Positions 39,480 to 50,404 of a stretch of 64,000 nt of DNA are shown here, in pieces; position 1 is the first letter of the stretch, and the number at the start of each line of letters is the position of its first letter. Source of the DNA: Ascarosepion bandense (lineage: Eukaryota; Mollusca; Cephalopoda; Sepiida; Sepiidae); assembly GCA_037127315.1 (NCBI GenBank), contig JBBBDQ010000913.1, positions 3,429,501-3,493,500 of the forward strand, in the 5' to 3' direction. The position numbers and the translations under genes are program-made. The notes beneath the pieces are model-generated. The model ran no database searches. It worked only from the letters and a program-made list of their open reading frames with translations, and had not been told where the DNA came from.

Positions 39480-41088
39480 CAGTGACGCGCATAAGTATTG
39501 GATACATGTTATTTTCTGATATAACTCTAGTTTATGTTCGTCATTTCGCCTTATATTTGGTAAGTAATATCTCGTAAAGTCGTTTTCGTTGTATGTGGAA
39601 GGAAAATTAAAAACTCATGGTTGAATTCATTTTTTATCAAAGTTCAAAATTACCCTATGCAAAAGTATTGGATACATCAATTTAATATTTTGTTGCGTAG
39701 CCTCTGTTTTGTTTCACTTCTTCCAGTCGCTCTCTATAGTTGGCCACAAGTTTTTCCACACTGATCCATCGTTACTTTACCCCATTCTTCCTTGCATAAT
39801 TCCTCTAATTGCTTGATATTTTGTGGATTCCGCTTATGAACTTTAACCTTCAAAGTATTCCACAAATTCTCAATTGGATTCAAGTCAGGAGACTGACTTG
39901 GCCAATTGAGATTATTAATGCCATTATTTTCAAACCATTCCTTTGTAAGTTTTGCGATATGTTTGGCATCATTGTAGTGCTAAAGCACGAAATTCCGACC
40001 ATGTGCTAAAGAATTTGCAGATTTCTGAAGGTTTTTCTCTAGAATCTCCCTGAACATGCTACCATTCATTCTGCCATGGATAACTTGTAATTCACCAGTG
40101 CCCTTGGATTAAAGTCATCCCCATATCAGAATGGAACCACCCCCAAACTTAACTGTGGGGATGGTATTGTGCTTGTTGAAGGCAGTGCCATTTTTTCGCC
40201 AAACACTTGTCGCTGTGTTCCTTCCGAATAGTTAAACTTTCGTTTCATTGGACCAGATTACCTTTAGCCAAAACTGCATAACTTTCTTTTAATAAGTTAC
40301 AACAAAATTTAATCGGTTTTTGACATGTTTGGTTTTCAGTAAAGGCACTTTTCTTGGTGATCTTGAATGAAAGCCTGTACGATATAGAGCTCTGCTAATG
40401 GTATCCTTACTTACATTAATTCCAGCACCATCAAGATCAGTTTTAATTTCAGAACGAATCATGAAGGTTTTTTTTTTTGCACATTTCTACTGATCTACCT
40501 TGAAGTCCTCTTGTTTATTTTTCTCGGTCTTCCATTTCTTGGAAGGTTTGCTGTTCCGTCGCCATACTTCTTATACTTTCTGATGATATTTCTTACTGTA
40601 CTTAGTACTAGATTCATTTCTTTGCTAATCTTTCGGTAACCTTGTCCTCCTTTGTGACATTCAATGATTCTATCTCGCATATCTCTGGATAACTCTTTAG
40701 TTTTGCCATTTTTAATACTTGAATTGCAGAATGCACATCAAAGAGTCAGATGATTAGTAACACTATCTTGTAAGCAATTGTGTGTTTCTCTGAATGGTCA
40801 GAGATAACATTCCAATACTATCGAAAATTTGAACATTTAAAGTTTTTTAAAATACAAAGTTTCGATTGTAAATTTGAAAAAAGTGTCATGTATCCAATAC
40901 TTTTGCATAGGGTAATTTTGAACTTTGATAAAAATAAAATGGATTCAACCATGAGTTTTAATTTTCCTTCCACATACAACTAAAACAACTTTACGAGATA
41001 TTACTTACCAAATATCAGGCAAAATGCCGACCATAAACTAGTGTTATAACAGAAAATAAAATGTATACAATACTTATGCGTGTCACTG
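39480..41088 (-). mobile_element. Tc1 transposon, 1609 bp, inserted in LINE-B
   Basis: Flanked by the TA target duplication (39478-39479, 41089-41090). Termini CAGTGACGCGCATAAGTATT and, inverted, CAGTGACACGCATAAGTATT. Inverted repeats extend about 200 bp and contain an internal copy of AAAGTATTGGATACAT, the IR/DR layout seen in several Tc1 groups. Transposase is on the minus strand and is broken. Confidence 0.95.
39800..40740 (-). pseudogene. Tc1 transposase pseudogene
   Basis: Starts near 40712 with ATGGCAAAAC, where a one-base loss shifts the frame. The DNA-binding domain is clear at 40495-40680 (MRDRIIECHKGGQGYRKISK, then STVRNIIRKYKK, ANLPRNGRPRKI, including the GRPR-like hook). It stops at a TAG after TSR. 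Further on, FVL-stop-HYNDAKH lies where the second catalytic Asp region is expected, with Tyr apparently in the Asp position. SPDLNPIENLW (39862-39892 reversed) marks the third catalytic region. Inactive; intact Tc1 transposases are about 340 residues. Confidence 0.88.
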
Positions 41089-41394
41089 TATTTGAAGGAC
41101 CTAATCAAGTGGATGATGGAATGAGGGTTGCATGGTGTAACAGGAGAAGGTGTGCTAAGAGCCACCAGAGATAGTGAGACGTGGAAAGCCATGATCGCCT
41201 ACGTCCTGAAAGGACAGGGCACATAAAAGAAGAAGATATATGCCAACTGTTTATAAGAGATTATAATGTGGATATAAAGTGGGAGATCAAATCTATATTA
41301 TAATCAATATATAAACAGATCCCTCATTTTGTGGCCATGCTAGTTTCTAAACATTTATATTCCAGATTTATGGGCTTGAGCTAATGGATGGCAG

Positions 41395-41512
41395 ACTGAG
41401 GTTAGGGTGGTGTAACAGGAGAAGGCGTGCTAAGAATCACCATGCATAGGGAGACGTGGAAAGCCATGATCGCCTACGTCCTGAAGGGACAGGGTACATA
41501 GAAGAAGAAGAT
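41395..41512 (+). mobile_element. LINE-B 3' end, second copy
   Basis: GATGGCAGACTGAGGTTAGG, GGAGAAGGCGTGCTAAGAAT and CATGATCGCCTACGTCCTGA, ending in the AAGAAGAAG tail at about 41512. Same terminus as at 41245, only 270 bp away. Confidence 0.75.
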
Positions 41513-41687
41513 TGATGTTGAGCCTATATGGTGTTCACTATTATGAGCCATAAAATAGTGCGGTAAAATCGGCTGTAATTTCTTGTTCAACTTGATAATA
41601 TTCTCATTCCATAAGCGAATGGAGGGAAGAAGCATCCTAAATGCACTTGTAGCTTTGGCGACCCGTTGTGTTATTTTGTCATCTATC
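41513..41687 (-). pseudogene. Non-LTR reverse transcriptase fragment
   Basis: Minus-strand residues DDKITQRVAKATSAFRML followed by IRLWNENIIKLNKKLQP match the post-YADD 'I..RI.KA..AF..L...LW....I....K' segment of LINE-B-like transcriptases. It is broken on the 3' side by a SINE-1 composite at 41688. Confidence 0.6.
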
Positions 41688-42285
41688 AGTAAGTCAGTAA
41701 AGTACCATCTCTGATACACGCTTGGGCGATCATGTTCTTCTCGAGACATGACTGACTGAGCAGAAGATTCTCCTGCAGTTGGTTGCCATTATTTCTTTGC
41801 CAGCCAAGGCTATAGAACCCAATCTGTCCTGTTATTTGACTCATAGCTAGTGAGGGAAGGTAGTATTATATTATTAAGTAGTAATTAGAGGGGTACAGTT
41901 TATTACTTCATAACAATAGAAAACTGATCCCCAACTTTATGCCCAGTAGAAGCCTTAATCATGTTTCTAACACTTATATTTAGTCAGTCAGTTAAGTGCC
42001 ATACGTGATACACGCTTTAGGCGATCATGTCTCGAAAGAGACATGACTAACTGGGTAGAAGATTATCCCGCAGTAGGTTGCCATTGCTTTCTGTGGTTGC
42101 CAGCCAAGGCTAGAGAACCCAATCTGTCCTGTTATTTAACCCATAACTGGAGGGAAGAGACGGATTAATACCTTTCCCAACGGTTTCTGCGCGTAAGTGA
42201 ATGCAACGAATTCAACTGAAATTCGAACTCGGCTCCCCGATTTCTCGTTCCGAGGCGATATCCACTGCACCACAACACACATATT
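41688..42285 (-). mobile_element. SINE-1 composite (two modules)
   Basis: Head near 42285-42205, body, linker with AAAACTGATCCCCAACTTTA on the plus strand, and a second body ending at about 41688. The second module lacks the ACTGGTTGCC segment. Confidence 0.8.
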
Positions 42286-42646
42286 GTCATCTATAGTAAG
42301 CCTATTTAACATCTACCTGAATAAACATGAGTAAGTGAAATAAAACAACAATCGATAAATCAAATTTGCGATAATATTAATTTAACATAAAAAAGTCATA
42401 AGAGAGTTGATTAATCTGAACCCTACAGTACTAATAATATATGGAAACCTTATTTTCGCTTACATATACTGATATTCATATTAAACATTTAATGTTTTTA
42501 TTGCGCGTTGGTACACACACATAAAAAGACACAAGTTTTTATTCTACATTTAATATTCATTCATTGTTTTATCTCACGTGACACGTATCTGACCAATGAA
42601 ATTATACCTCAATGAACATATTCTCTCTTGGATTTTTAAATCATTC
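42286..42646. other. AT-rich unassigned stretch
   Basis: No gene or repeat recognised. Confidence 0.35.
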
Positions 42647-42702
42647 GTCTTTAATAAATCTCTGAAGAAGCTTGTTAAAGTGAAACATGTTAGATTAAAG
42701 AC
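42647..42702 (+). ncRNA. Hammerhead-like relic (weak)
   Basis: CTGAAGA, a short stem II (GCTT/AAGT around GTTA), GAAAC and a truncated stem III. Outer flanks GTCTTTA and TAAAGAC pair with an inner TCT/AGA, resembling stem I with a bulge. One base too many lies before stem II, and stem III has no room for a loop, so activity is unlikely. Confidence 0.3.
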
Positions 42703-42761
42703 ACTTTTTTCCTAGACGCTTACTGGTTTTGGTCATCTTGTCAGATTCCGATCCATATATT

Positions 42762-42794
<33 letters not shown>

Positions 42795-42798
42795 TTTA

Positions 42799-42985
42799 AT
42801 TGAAAATGACAAAGTATCATCATTAAATTTTTCATGTGCTCGTATAATTTTTTCTTTTCGGAATTAAAATTATATAAGAATTGTCCAAATTGAACAATTT
42901 TTATATAATTTTAAAAAACTATACAAACACATGAAAAATTATATAAAAATTTTAATGATAAGACCTTGTCTGTCATTTTCAATGA
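42799..42985. repeat. Fold-back palindrome
   Basis: GAAAATGACA at about 42801 and TGTCATTTTC at about 42972 are complementary. Inside them TTTTTCATGTG pairs with CACATGAAAAA, and AATTAAAATTATATAAGAAT pairs with a matching block at about 42895-42920. The nested arms suggest a palindromic MITE or snap-back element between (TA)n tracts. Confidence 0.55.
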
Positions 42986-43026
42986 AATCTGTATAAATGA
43001 GAGATCGTTGCCAAATACACAATATA

Positions 43027-43030
43027 CTCA

Positions 43031-43103
<73 letters not shown>
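43027..43103. repeat. (CA)n-(TA)n microsatellite
   Basis: About 22 CA units then about 15 TA units. A pure (TA)n lies at 43255-43303. Histidine/threonine and tyrosine/isoleucine open frames here are artefacts. Confidence 0.95.
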
Positions 43104-43107
<4 letters not shown>

Positions 43108-43251
43108 TTGTCTATATTTGTGTATTGTATGTCCATACTGATATATATCCCGCTAATAAAAAAGATTGATCAAATGAAGATTGTGATGATAATTTTGAGC
43201 AAGAATTGGCTATGTTATTTGACTACCAAATGATATCCATTTGGTGTGGTA

Positions 43252-43305
<54 letters not shown>

Positions 43306-43380
43306 GAAATTAAAGAAGATTAACGAAACTTTGTTAGAAACAAGCGACAATTTGAGATAAATTGTTTGAATATATATCTA

Positions 43381-44012
43381 CTAGCAGTATAGCCCGGCGT
43401 TTCTCGGGTGTAATGAAAGCTTTAAAACGAATTCATGGTCCTGGAGCTCAGACTCTTTGGACGTTGGCACAAATGACTAAAAACCAATAGTTGTTTCCAG
43501 TTCAAGCGAAACCGTAGACTGAAAAAAAAATGTATGCATGTATGTCAAATTTTAATTTCTTGGTATCGATATCAAATAAGTTTTTTTCGTCATAAACTAA
43601 ATTTTGAAGGCTAAATAAGTTCTCTGAGTAAATGGTATCATGGCTGAGATTAAGAACTACAATTATATCTACTTAGAGCCAAACCCGAAGCAAAAATTAA
43701 AATAAAAGGGCTGAAAAAAATGCAGGCATATAAACAGATACACACACAAACATCTTGCCTTTTATATATATATATATATTATCGATTTTCTGCACTATTG
43801 TAAGAACTGCAACCTTGAAACTTCTGAATATCGTTTCTTATGTCTTTGTCTATGAGTGTATCAAATTTGATTAAAATCGAACCATTCCTTCTATAACCCG
43901 ATTTTTCCGATTATCAATTTTCAATATTTATCGGAGTACCTCGACACAAAACCTAGCTAAGAACACTCGCAGACGCTTATAGTACAATTGTGTAAATTTT
44001 CAAGAAAAGTTA
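43381..44012 (-). mobile_element. Non-autonomous Helitron, 5' part missing
   Basis: Plus strand opens with CTAGCAGTATAGCCCGGCGT (reversed 3' end) and continues through all family landmarks to GTGTAAATTTTCAAGAAAAG. It then departs before the (CA)n and outer 5' end. Confidence 0.8.
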
Positions 44013-44502
44013 GAAAGAATTATATATACATACTTAGCCCATCCTTCAACCAGTCTCCTCATCAACAATTCTATTTTATAATTTCATAATTTTACAACTT
44101 TAATTGAATTTCTGTACCGCTCATTTTACCATGATAACTATAGCATAAGAATATATATTATATAAATACACACGTACCCAATTTCCCCCGCCACACCAGC
44201 CCCATAAATAATGTACAACACCCTCCACTATACCGAGGGGAGTGAATATATATATAACTATTATAATATATATACAATATATGAATAAATATATATAGAT
44301 AATCTCCACTTCCCCTCTTGACAATTTTTTAACACCAATTTTTAACACTTATTTTTTAACAACAGTTTTGATATAAATGTGTTGGACTATCACTCGATAA
44401 CTTCAGTCAACTACGTTGAAAAATATATATACATATATATAGAGAGAGAGAATACCAAGATAGATAGATAGAAAGAGAGAGAGTGAGAGAAAGAAAGTGT
44501 AT

Positions 44503-44536
<34 letters not shown>

Positions 44537-45080
44537 TGTGTGTATGTATTTGTGTGTTGTATGTATGTCCGTATTCGTGTAACTTACAGTAATGAAGAAG
44601 TGGTTTGCTGGATTTTCTCCTAGTTCTTTGTCTTTCTTTTTTCTGTATTGATCAGATGAGGATTATTATGAGAGGATAGTACCAGAAATATCTATGACAT
44701 CCTCTCTTTAAGAGACCGATATTTTTTTCCGTCGGTCGAGAAACAATATCAATAGTTGCCGCCATTAACACACCATACACGGTGTTTTAATTCGGCCGTC
44801 CGTTTTTATGACGTAACGTCTCGCCAAATAATGTTTGAAGTTTGTTTCAGATTGACTGATGTAAATTCATAAGCCCGTCAACCTTATGTAGTCAGTAGTT
44901 AAATAATAATAACATTGGCTAGAAATAATCTGATGATATTGTTCTGAATATAAATTTTCATGCAAAAAGAACAGTCAACTTACGTCTTTAATGCTAACAG
45001 ACGAGGAGCGGCTGATATATTCATAAGATGCAAGTTAATTTCTTCTCCTCGATTTATTTTCAATAATTAATTACCTTGAA
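44013..45080. other. AT-rich unassigned stretch with TA/GA microsatellites
   Basis: Short TA and GA tracts at 44415-44535. From 44560 to 45080 the sequence is of ordinary complexity without a recognised frame or repeat. Confidence 0.4.
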
Positions 45081-45760
45081 GAAAAATTTAAATATCTCGA
45101 TGTGACAGGTGTTGTAGCCTGTTTAATTTTTCATCCTTCCTCTTTATTTTATTGTAAGGAGTTTGTACACATATTACGAGTCTTGAAAGAATAGAGAAAT
45201 CTATATTTCGAAAACCTATCAGTACTGTATTAGACGAGCAGGGTTATCACAAAAAATGATGTTGCTATAGATATCACGAAAGCATTTGACAGGCTTTAGC
45301 ATGCTAACCTTGTAAATTTAAGAAAAATTTAAATATCTCCATGTGACAGGTGTTGTAGCCTGTTTAATTTTTCATACTTCCTCTTTATTTTATTGTAAGA
45401 AGATTGTACACATATGACGGGTCTGAAAAGAATAGAGAAATCCATATTTCGAAAACCTGTATTGGACGTGCAGGGTTATCACAAAAAATGATGTTGCTAT
45501 CAATATTTCGAAAGCATTTGACAGGCTTTAGCATGCTAACCTTGTAAATTTAAGAAAAATTTAAATATCTCCATGTGACAGGTGTTGTAGCCCGTTTAAT
45601 TTTTCATCCTTCCTCTTTATTTTATTGTAAGAAGTTTGTAGACATGACGGGTCTGAAAAGAATAGAGAAATCCATATTTCGAAAACCTGTATTGGACGTG
45701 CAGGGTTATCACAAAAAATGATGTCGCTATAAATATCTCGAAAGCATTTGACAGGCTAAC
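45081..45760 (+). repeat. Three tandem copies of an RT motif A segment (LINE-A)
   Basis: GAAAAATTTAAATATCTC begins at 45081, 45322 and 45554 (units of about 241, 232 and 206 bp). Each unit ends with codons for DVAI(D/N)I(T/S)KAFDRL, the RT motif A of a LINE-A-like ORF2. Only the third continues downstream into the palm domain. The duplication is within a retrotransposon gene. Confidence 0.8.
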
Positions 45761-46130
45761 CTTTTGCGGAAACTCCAGGGATACCGTATTTCCGGACGAT
45801 TGTTTTATTTAATCCAATTGTTCTTAATGAATCGTGAAATGAACGGGCAATCTACCAGGTCCTTTCACACGAATATGAATGTCCCTCAAAGCTCTATCCT
45901 AGGTTCTACGCTGTTTCTGATTTTTATCAATGATAATTTTGGTGTCATCAGTTCCCAAGTAGGCATTTATGCAGATGACACCATCATTTACTACCGTCTC
46001 AATAGGAAATCTGCCAAGACTGTCAAATAAAACCTGGTTGACGCTTTTGAAAAGAACCACCAAATCAGTGGTTAACTGGAACAGAAATGTGATATATTAA
46101 CTTGAACAGCGGAAGTAACTTGCAGGTACA
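45730..46130 (+). pseudogene. LINE-A reverse transcriptase palm domain fragment
   Basis: The frame from 45764 encodes KLQGYRISGRLFYLIQLFLM, then SFHTNMNVPQSSILGSTLFL, INDNFGVISSQVGIYADDTI and IYYRLNRKSAKTV. Motif B-like 'VPQ.SILG' and the catalytic YADD box (IYADDT) are intact. It stops at 46030, and the thumb is missing. Same family as 53096-54020. Confidence 0.85.
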
Positions 46131-46446
46131 TCCGGCCATTGGTAAGGTCAACAAAAAGTCATAACTGGCTTGAAAGGCGATGGCCCAGTAATGATGTGGT
46201 TGACAGATATATCTAGCTGTAGATAAAATTCAACAAAGGACAAGGGTAGTTGACCGATATATCCAGCCGTAGATTATGTCAGCAAAATGAAACGAAAAAA
46301 AACAAAAAACAAGTGAAAACCGCTTTGAAAAGCAAAAGACCGCCGAGTGTCAGTGACGTATACATCCGGCCGTCGATAACGTCAAAAAGCGAAAACCCGA
46401 AAAATCAAAAATGCGTGGGAGTTTTAAAAACTTATAACGTCTAGAA
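46131..46446. other. Unassigned, with three diverged short repeats
   Basis: AT(C/A)CGGCC or ATC(C/T)AGC(C/T)GTAGAT words recur at about 46130, 46212, 46260 and 46365, a degenerate repeat of roughly 50-110 bp spacing. Confidence 0.35.
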
Positions 46447-47043
46447 TATGTGTTGCGGTGCGGTGGATATCGACTCGAAACGACAAATCGGGCAGCCGAG
46501 TTTCAAATCCATGCTGAATTCCTTGTATTCACTTATGAATAAATACCCTTGGGAAAGGTATTAATCTGTCTCTTTCCTCCAGTTATAGGTTAAATAATAG
46601 GACAGATTGGGTTCTATAGCTTTGGCTGGTAACGAGTCTACCACAGAAAGCAATGGCAACCTACTGCGGGATAATCTTCTGCCCAGTCAGTCATGTGTCT
46701 TTCGAGGCATGATCGCCCAAGCGTGTATCACGTATGGCACTCAACTGACTGACTGAATAGTTGGAAAGACAATTAAAGCTTCTACTGGGCATAAAGAGGG
46801 GGAGCGGTTTTCTATTGTTATGAAGTAATAAACTGGCCCCCTCTAATTACTACTTAATAATATAATACATATCTTCTTCCTCTAGCTACGAGTCACATAA
46901 CAGGACAGATTGGGTTCTATAGCCTTGGTCGGCAACCAGTCTACCACAGAAAGCAATGGCAACCTACTGCGGGATAATATTCTGCCCGGTCAGACATGAT
47001 CGCCCAAAACGTGTATTACGTATGGCATTTAACTGACTGAAAG
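46447..47043 (+). mobile_element. SINE-1 composite, plus orientation (reference copy)
   Basis: First module 46447-46755: tRNA-like head (GTGTTGCGGTGCGGTGGATA, B-box-like GAGTTTCAAATCC), body (GGGAAAGGTATTAATCTGTC, CAACCTACTGCGGGATAATC), hairpin-type end and (ACTG)n. Linker 46756-46865 with GTTATGAAGTAATAAACTGG. Second body module to 47043. The tail word TTAACTGACTGA closes both modules. In other copies the hairpin CATGTCTC-TTTC-GAGACATG is perfect. Confidence 0.85.
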
Positions 47044-47337
47044 TCTAGAAGTTTTGGCTGAAGCGACAGAAACTGACTAACGAATCCCGACTGCTCCTTC
47101 GTGTGTGCGATCTTTCTCTCTGGCTACCCTCCTGCTCTACACTATGGTCATCGACGAAGAATAAAATATAAAATTATATTTTATATATACGTGTTCCTCG
47201 TTGTTTTCCAGCTGTGTTCTTCGACAGAAAAGACTTTGCAAATTTTAATGTTTTTGAAACCAAATGGCTGTCTTTTATCCACCTTTTATTTATTTATTTT
47301 ATTTTATTTTATTTATTTATTTATTTATTTTGCCTGC
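47044..47337. other. Unassigned with (TTTA)n
   Basis: (TTTA)n at about 47283-47333 immediately before a LINE-A fragment. No gene recognised. Confidence 0.5.
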
Positions 47338-47528
47338 AAGTCTACATGAGAGCAACAAACGGCGCCTCCTTGACCTCACTTTTTTAAACGACCTCAAGTG
47401 GAACTTAACTATATCGGATCTACGGCTACATCCACTGCTCGGAAAGTTAGGTCTCTGTGTCGGGCCAAAAAGTATTTCTCGTTAGAATCCACCTTGCGCG
47501 TTTATAAATCTACCATTCGTTTTTGAGG

Positions 47529-48083
47529 TTTGAGTTTTGTTTAACGGCATATTAACACCTCTGTAGGTTATTTAATGCCAAAGAGGTGTGGCTTAAAGAT
47601 ATTTTTTGTTTATGTTCGGTTATAGTGAGAAGGTTGATTTAGTCATTTGATTTAATGAAAATTTTTATTTTTATTATATTTTTTATTTTAGAAAACAGAA
47701 AAATGTTTTGCCGAGAATATTTTTTTCCTTCAAAAATTTGTTATGGTAATAATTTTTTCTTCAAAAAATATTATTGGTAATATTTTTCATTCAAAAATGT
47801 ATATTTTTATATAAAAGTCTATTTTTATGTATATATTTCTTTAAAAGTTTATTTTTATAATTTCGTAGTGTTTTGACCCCAGTTTGGGGGTTAACTACTT
47901 GCCCATAGCTGGGACCCTAACAGGTGCTATCACTCTGAGTCAGGATGGACCTGGGAACAACAGCAATTAAGAGGTGGTTCCATTCTCCTCACAACCTCCC
48001 AATCAGAGGCCTTGCTGCCGGATGCAGTTTGCCGTCATGCCCAGGATCTCTACCATTGACCCGTCATGCCCAGGATCTCTAAC
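47529..48083 (+). repeat. Repeat R, long copy
   Basis: Starts near GAGTTTTGTTTAACGGCATA, passes AGGTTATTTAATGCCAAAGA, several TTCAAAAATGTATATTTTT-like blocks and GACCCCAGTTTGGGGGTTAA, and ends ATGCCCAGGATCTCTA. A 26-bp segment (TCATGCCCAGGATCTCTA) is doubled at 48035-48083. It aligns over about 500 bp with 62783-63285. No pol III boxes, coding frame or inverted ends recognised. Confidence 0.75.
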
Positions 48084-48296
48084 ATTGACCCGTGCCATAT
48101 CTGGTCAGTGGCTTCTATATATCTTGAGTATCTGCATTGTAATTGGTCCTGCCTTGGCGTCTCGACTTCAGTTCCTTTCACACTTACGTGACGTGCCTTC
48201 TCTCTGTCTACAAATATTTTCATGGCAACTGTCCTGCGTGCTTTTTTCCCTGGTACTCCGAACACGTGAAATTAAGCCTGCTACTATCCACTAGGA

Positions 48297-48605
48297 ATGT
48301 GCGTTGTGGTGCAATGGATATCAACTCGGAACGAGAAATCTGTGTACCGAGTTCGAATTCCAGTCAAATTCGTTGCATTCATTTACGAGCAAATAACGTT
48401 GGGAAAGGTCTTAATCCGCCTCTTGTCTCCAGTTATAGGTTAAATAACAGGACTGATTGGGTTCTATAACCTTGGCTGGCCACCGGTCTACAGCAGAAAG
48501 TAATGGCAACCTACTGCAGGAGAATCTTCTGCCCGGTCAGTCATCTCTCTTTGGAGACATAATCGCCCAAATGTGTATCACGTATGACACTCATCTGATT
48601 ATCTG
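48297..48605 (+). mobile_element. SINE-1 inside LINE-A
   Basis: Full single-module copy: ATGTGCGTTGTGGTGCAATG, B-box-like GAGTTCGAATTCC, body, and TATGACACTCATCTGATTAT at the end. It interrupts the LINE-A C-terminal frame. No clear target duplication seen. Confidence 0.85.
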
Positions 48606-49011
48606 AACATTTAGGTCCACCTTTTTACCATTGAAATAGTTCAATGTAACCGTCACTTCTACTCAAACAGTTTATTTTCTCGCACTTCCTGCCTCTGGAA
48701 CTCTATTCCGGTTACTTCCTTCCTTGACCACTTCAACCTCCAAAAATTTAAAAGTAACGTCAATTGCCATCATCTATTTTCTTGAATCCCGTCCATTTTT
48801 TACATTTTCTTCCATACTTCCTATACTTTCTCTCAATGCAGACCCCTGTGCACTAATGGCGATCCCGCTTTGCTGAAGATGAAATGATTAAAAAATATCC
48901 CTTGCAAAAAAATTATGGGATAAAGACATACTTATTCAGCATATACAGCGAGTCAATTCTCAGAGATTCAGAAGTCCTTCAAAGATTCATTATTGGTAGA
49001 CATGATCTTAA

Positions 49012-49376
49012 CAGATGTTTTTTTTTAATCATATCACCCCCAGCAAGGCGGTAACGGCACTGATGTGTAGGGGGCTACGTAGGAGTAAAAAGATTTGGAA
49101 AAGAGAAAACCGAAAACCACATCCTAAACAGGGAACAAGGGATGAGCCTCTACACCTGTACAATAGACGTGGGTGGAGTGTGAACCGGGCGATAGTTTAG
49201 TCTATCTACTCCAGTTGAAAAACAAAAGAAAAAAGAAAAAGAAAAAAAAAGAAAAGTGAAAAGATTGGAAAAGAGAAAGACGGAAACCACATCCTAAACA
49301 GGGAACAAGGGATGAGCCTCTACACCTGTACAATAGACGTGGGTGGAATGTGAACCGGGCGATAGTTTAGTCTAGA
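49012..49376 (-). mobile_element. Non-LTR 3' tail, two tandem units
   Basis: Poly-T, ATCATATCACCCCCAGCAAG, then two copies of the block containing AACCACATCCTAAACAGGGA, GTACAATAGACGTGGGTGGA and GCGATAGTTTAGTCTA. Same family as 13095 and 22445. Confidence 0.8.
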
Positions 49377-49444
49377 TTGCACAGTGTAAATAGCAGACAT
49401 GGAAAAAACAGCTAAACTCTGTCAGTTTACGACGAAAAAAAAAT

Positions 49445-49777
49445 TATGGTCCTGGAGCTCAGACACTTTGGACGTTGGCACGAAAGACTAAAAAGTAATA
49501 GTTGTTTCCAGTTAAAGCGAAACCTTAGACTGAAAGAGAAATGAATGGATGTAAGTCAAATTTTGATTTCCTGGTATCGATATCAAATAAGAATTTTTTT
49601 CATCGCAAACTGAATTTTAAAGGCTAAATAAGTCTTCTGAGTAAATGGTATCATGGCTGAGACTAAGAATTACAATTATACCTACTTAGAGACAAACCCG
49701 AAGCAAAAGCTAAAATAAAAAGGCTGAAAAAATACAGACATACAGGCAGATAAACAGATACACACACAAACATCCTG

Positions 49778-49826
<49 letters not shown>

Positions 49827-50162
49827 CGATTTTCTGCACTATTGTAAGAACTGCAACCTTGAAACTTCTGAATATCGTTTCTTATGTCTTTGTCTATGAG
49901 TGTATCAAATTTGATTAAAATCGGACAACTCCTCCTATAACCCGATTTTTCCGATTATCGATTTTCGGTATTGATCGGGGGTACCTCGACGCAAAACCTA
50001 GCTAAGAACACTCGCAGACGCTTATAGTACAACTGTGTAAATTTTCAAGAAAATTGGTTCAGCCGTTTTGGAGTCTATAGTTAACGGGCACACACACACA
50101 GACACACACACACACACATGCACACACAGAGACAAAGTTCCATTTATAAATAAGTTTAGATA
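49445..50162 (-). mobile_element. Non-autonomous Helitron, 3' end missing
   Basis: Begins inside the family at TGGTCCTGGAGCTCAGACAC, so the CTAG end and hairpin are lost. It runs through (TA)n (49782-49822), TTATCGATTTTCTGCACTAT and (CA)n, and ends TTATAAATAAGTTTAGA at about 50160, the reversed TC 5' end. Confidence 0.8.
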
Positions 50163-50404
50163 TATATTAGAGGTAGTACAAAATGATAAATTGGTGTTCC
50201 ACTGTTTATAGTGATTTACTTTAGTAAGAGTGCTCGATATTTAGTAGAGCATACATTATAAAAAAATTACAACTTTATTTGTATTTATGATAGAAATAAT
50301 ATTTAAAAAATGTTATAAAGTTTAATGTACTTAGTTTTAAGTATAGTTATTGAATAATTCTTTACCACAAAATTTTCAAAAATTTTTAGATAAACAAACA
50401 GATG
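50163..50404. other. Unassigned; shares a segment with 51280-51360
   Basis: AAGAGTGCTCGATATTTAGT here and AAGAGTGCTTGATACAGAAT at 51314 are related within longer similar context. It is a short interspersed repeat, possibly tied to the ribozyme family B element. Confidence 0.4.

Larger units (their letters stand above)
39150..41245 (+). pseudogene. LINE-B ORF2 C-terminus split by a Tc1 element
   Basis: The frame from 39166 encodes LQYGSECWTISSKMKEKLEA, EMWFYRRMLRMSWIEYVSND, KRKLILSIRKRQLKFLGHAM, RKEGLENLILTGQIEGKRD and KQRIT, then stops at the Tc1 insertion (TA at 39478). It resumes at 41091 with TTTGAAGGACCTAATCAAGT and runs to the LINE-B end (CATGATCGCCTACGTCCTGA) at about 41245. Without the insertion the reading would continue through the 'KDL.KWM' segment. 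This is the best-preserved LINE-B C-terminus in the window. Confidence 0.85.
47338..48898 (+). pseudogene. LINE-A ORF2 fragment with two nested repeats
   Basis: Pieces in order: ESNKRRLLDLTFLNDLKWNL (47346-47405), then KYFSLESTLRVYKSTIR-type residues to about 47526. Repeat R follows to about 48083. Then LASRLQFLSHLRDVPSLCL (about 48158-48215), SINE-1 at 48297-48605, then LFSRTSCLWNSIP and FNLQKFKSNVN to a stop near 48785. The 3' tail with GCACTAATGGCGATCCC ends at 48898. It aligns with the uninterrupted copy at 53096-54020, less about 35 residues. Confidence 0.75.
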
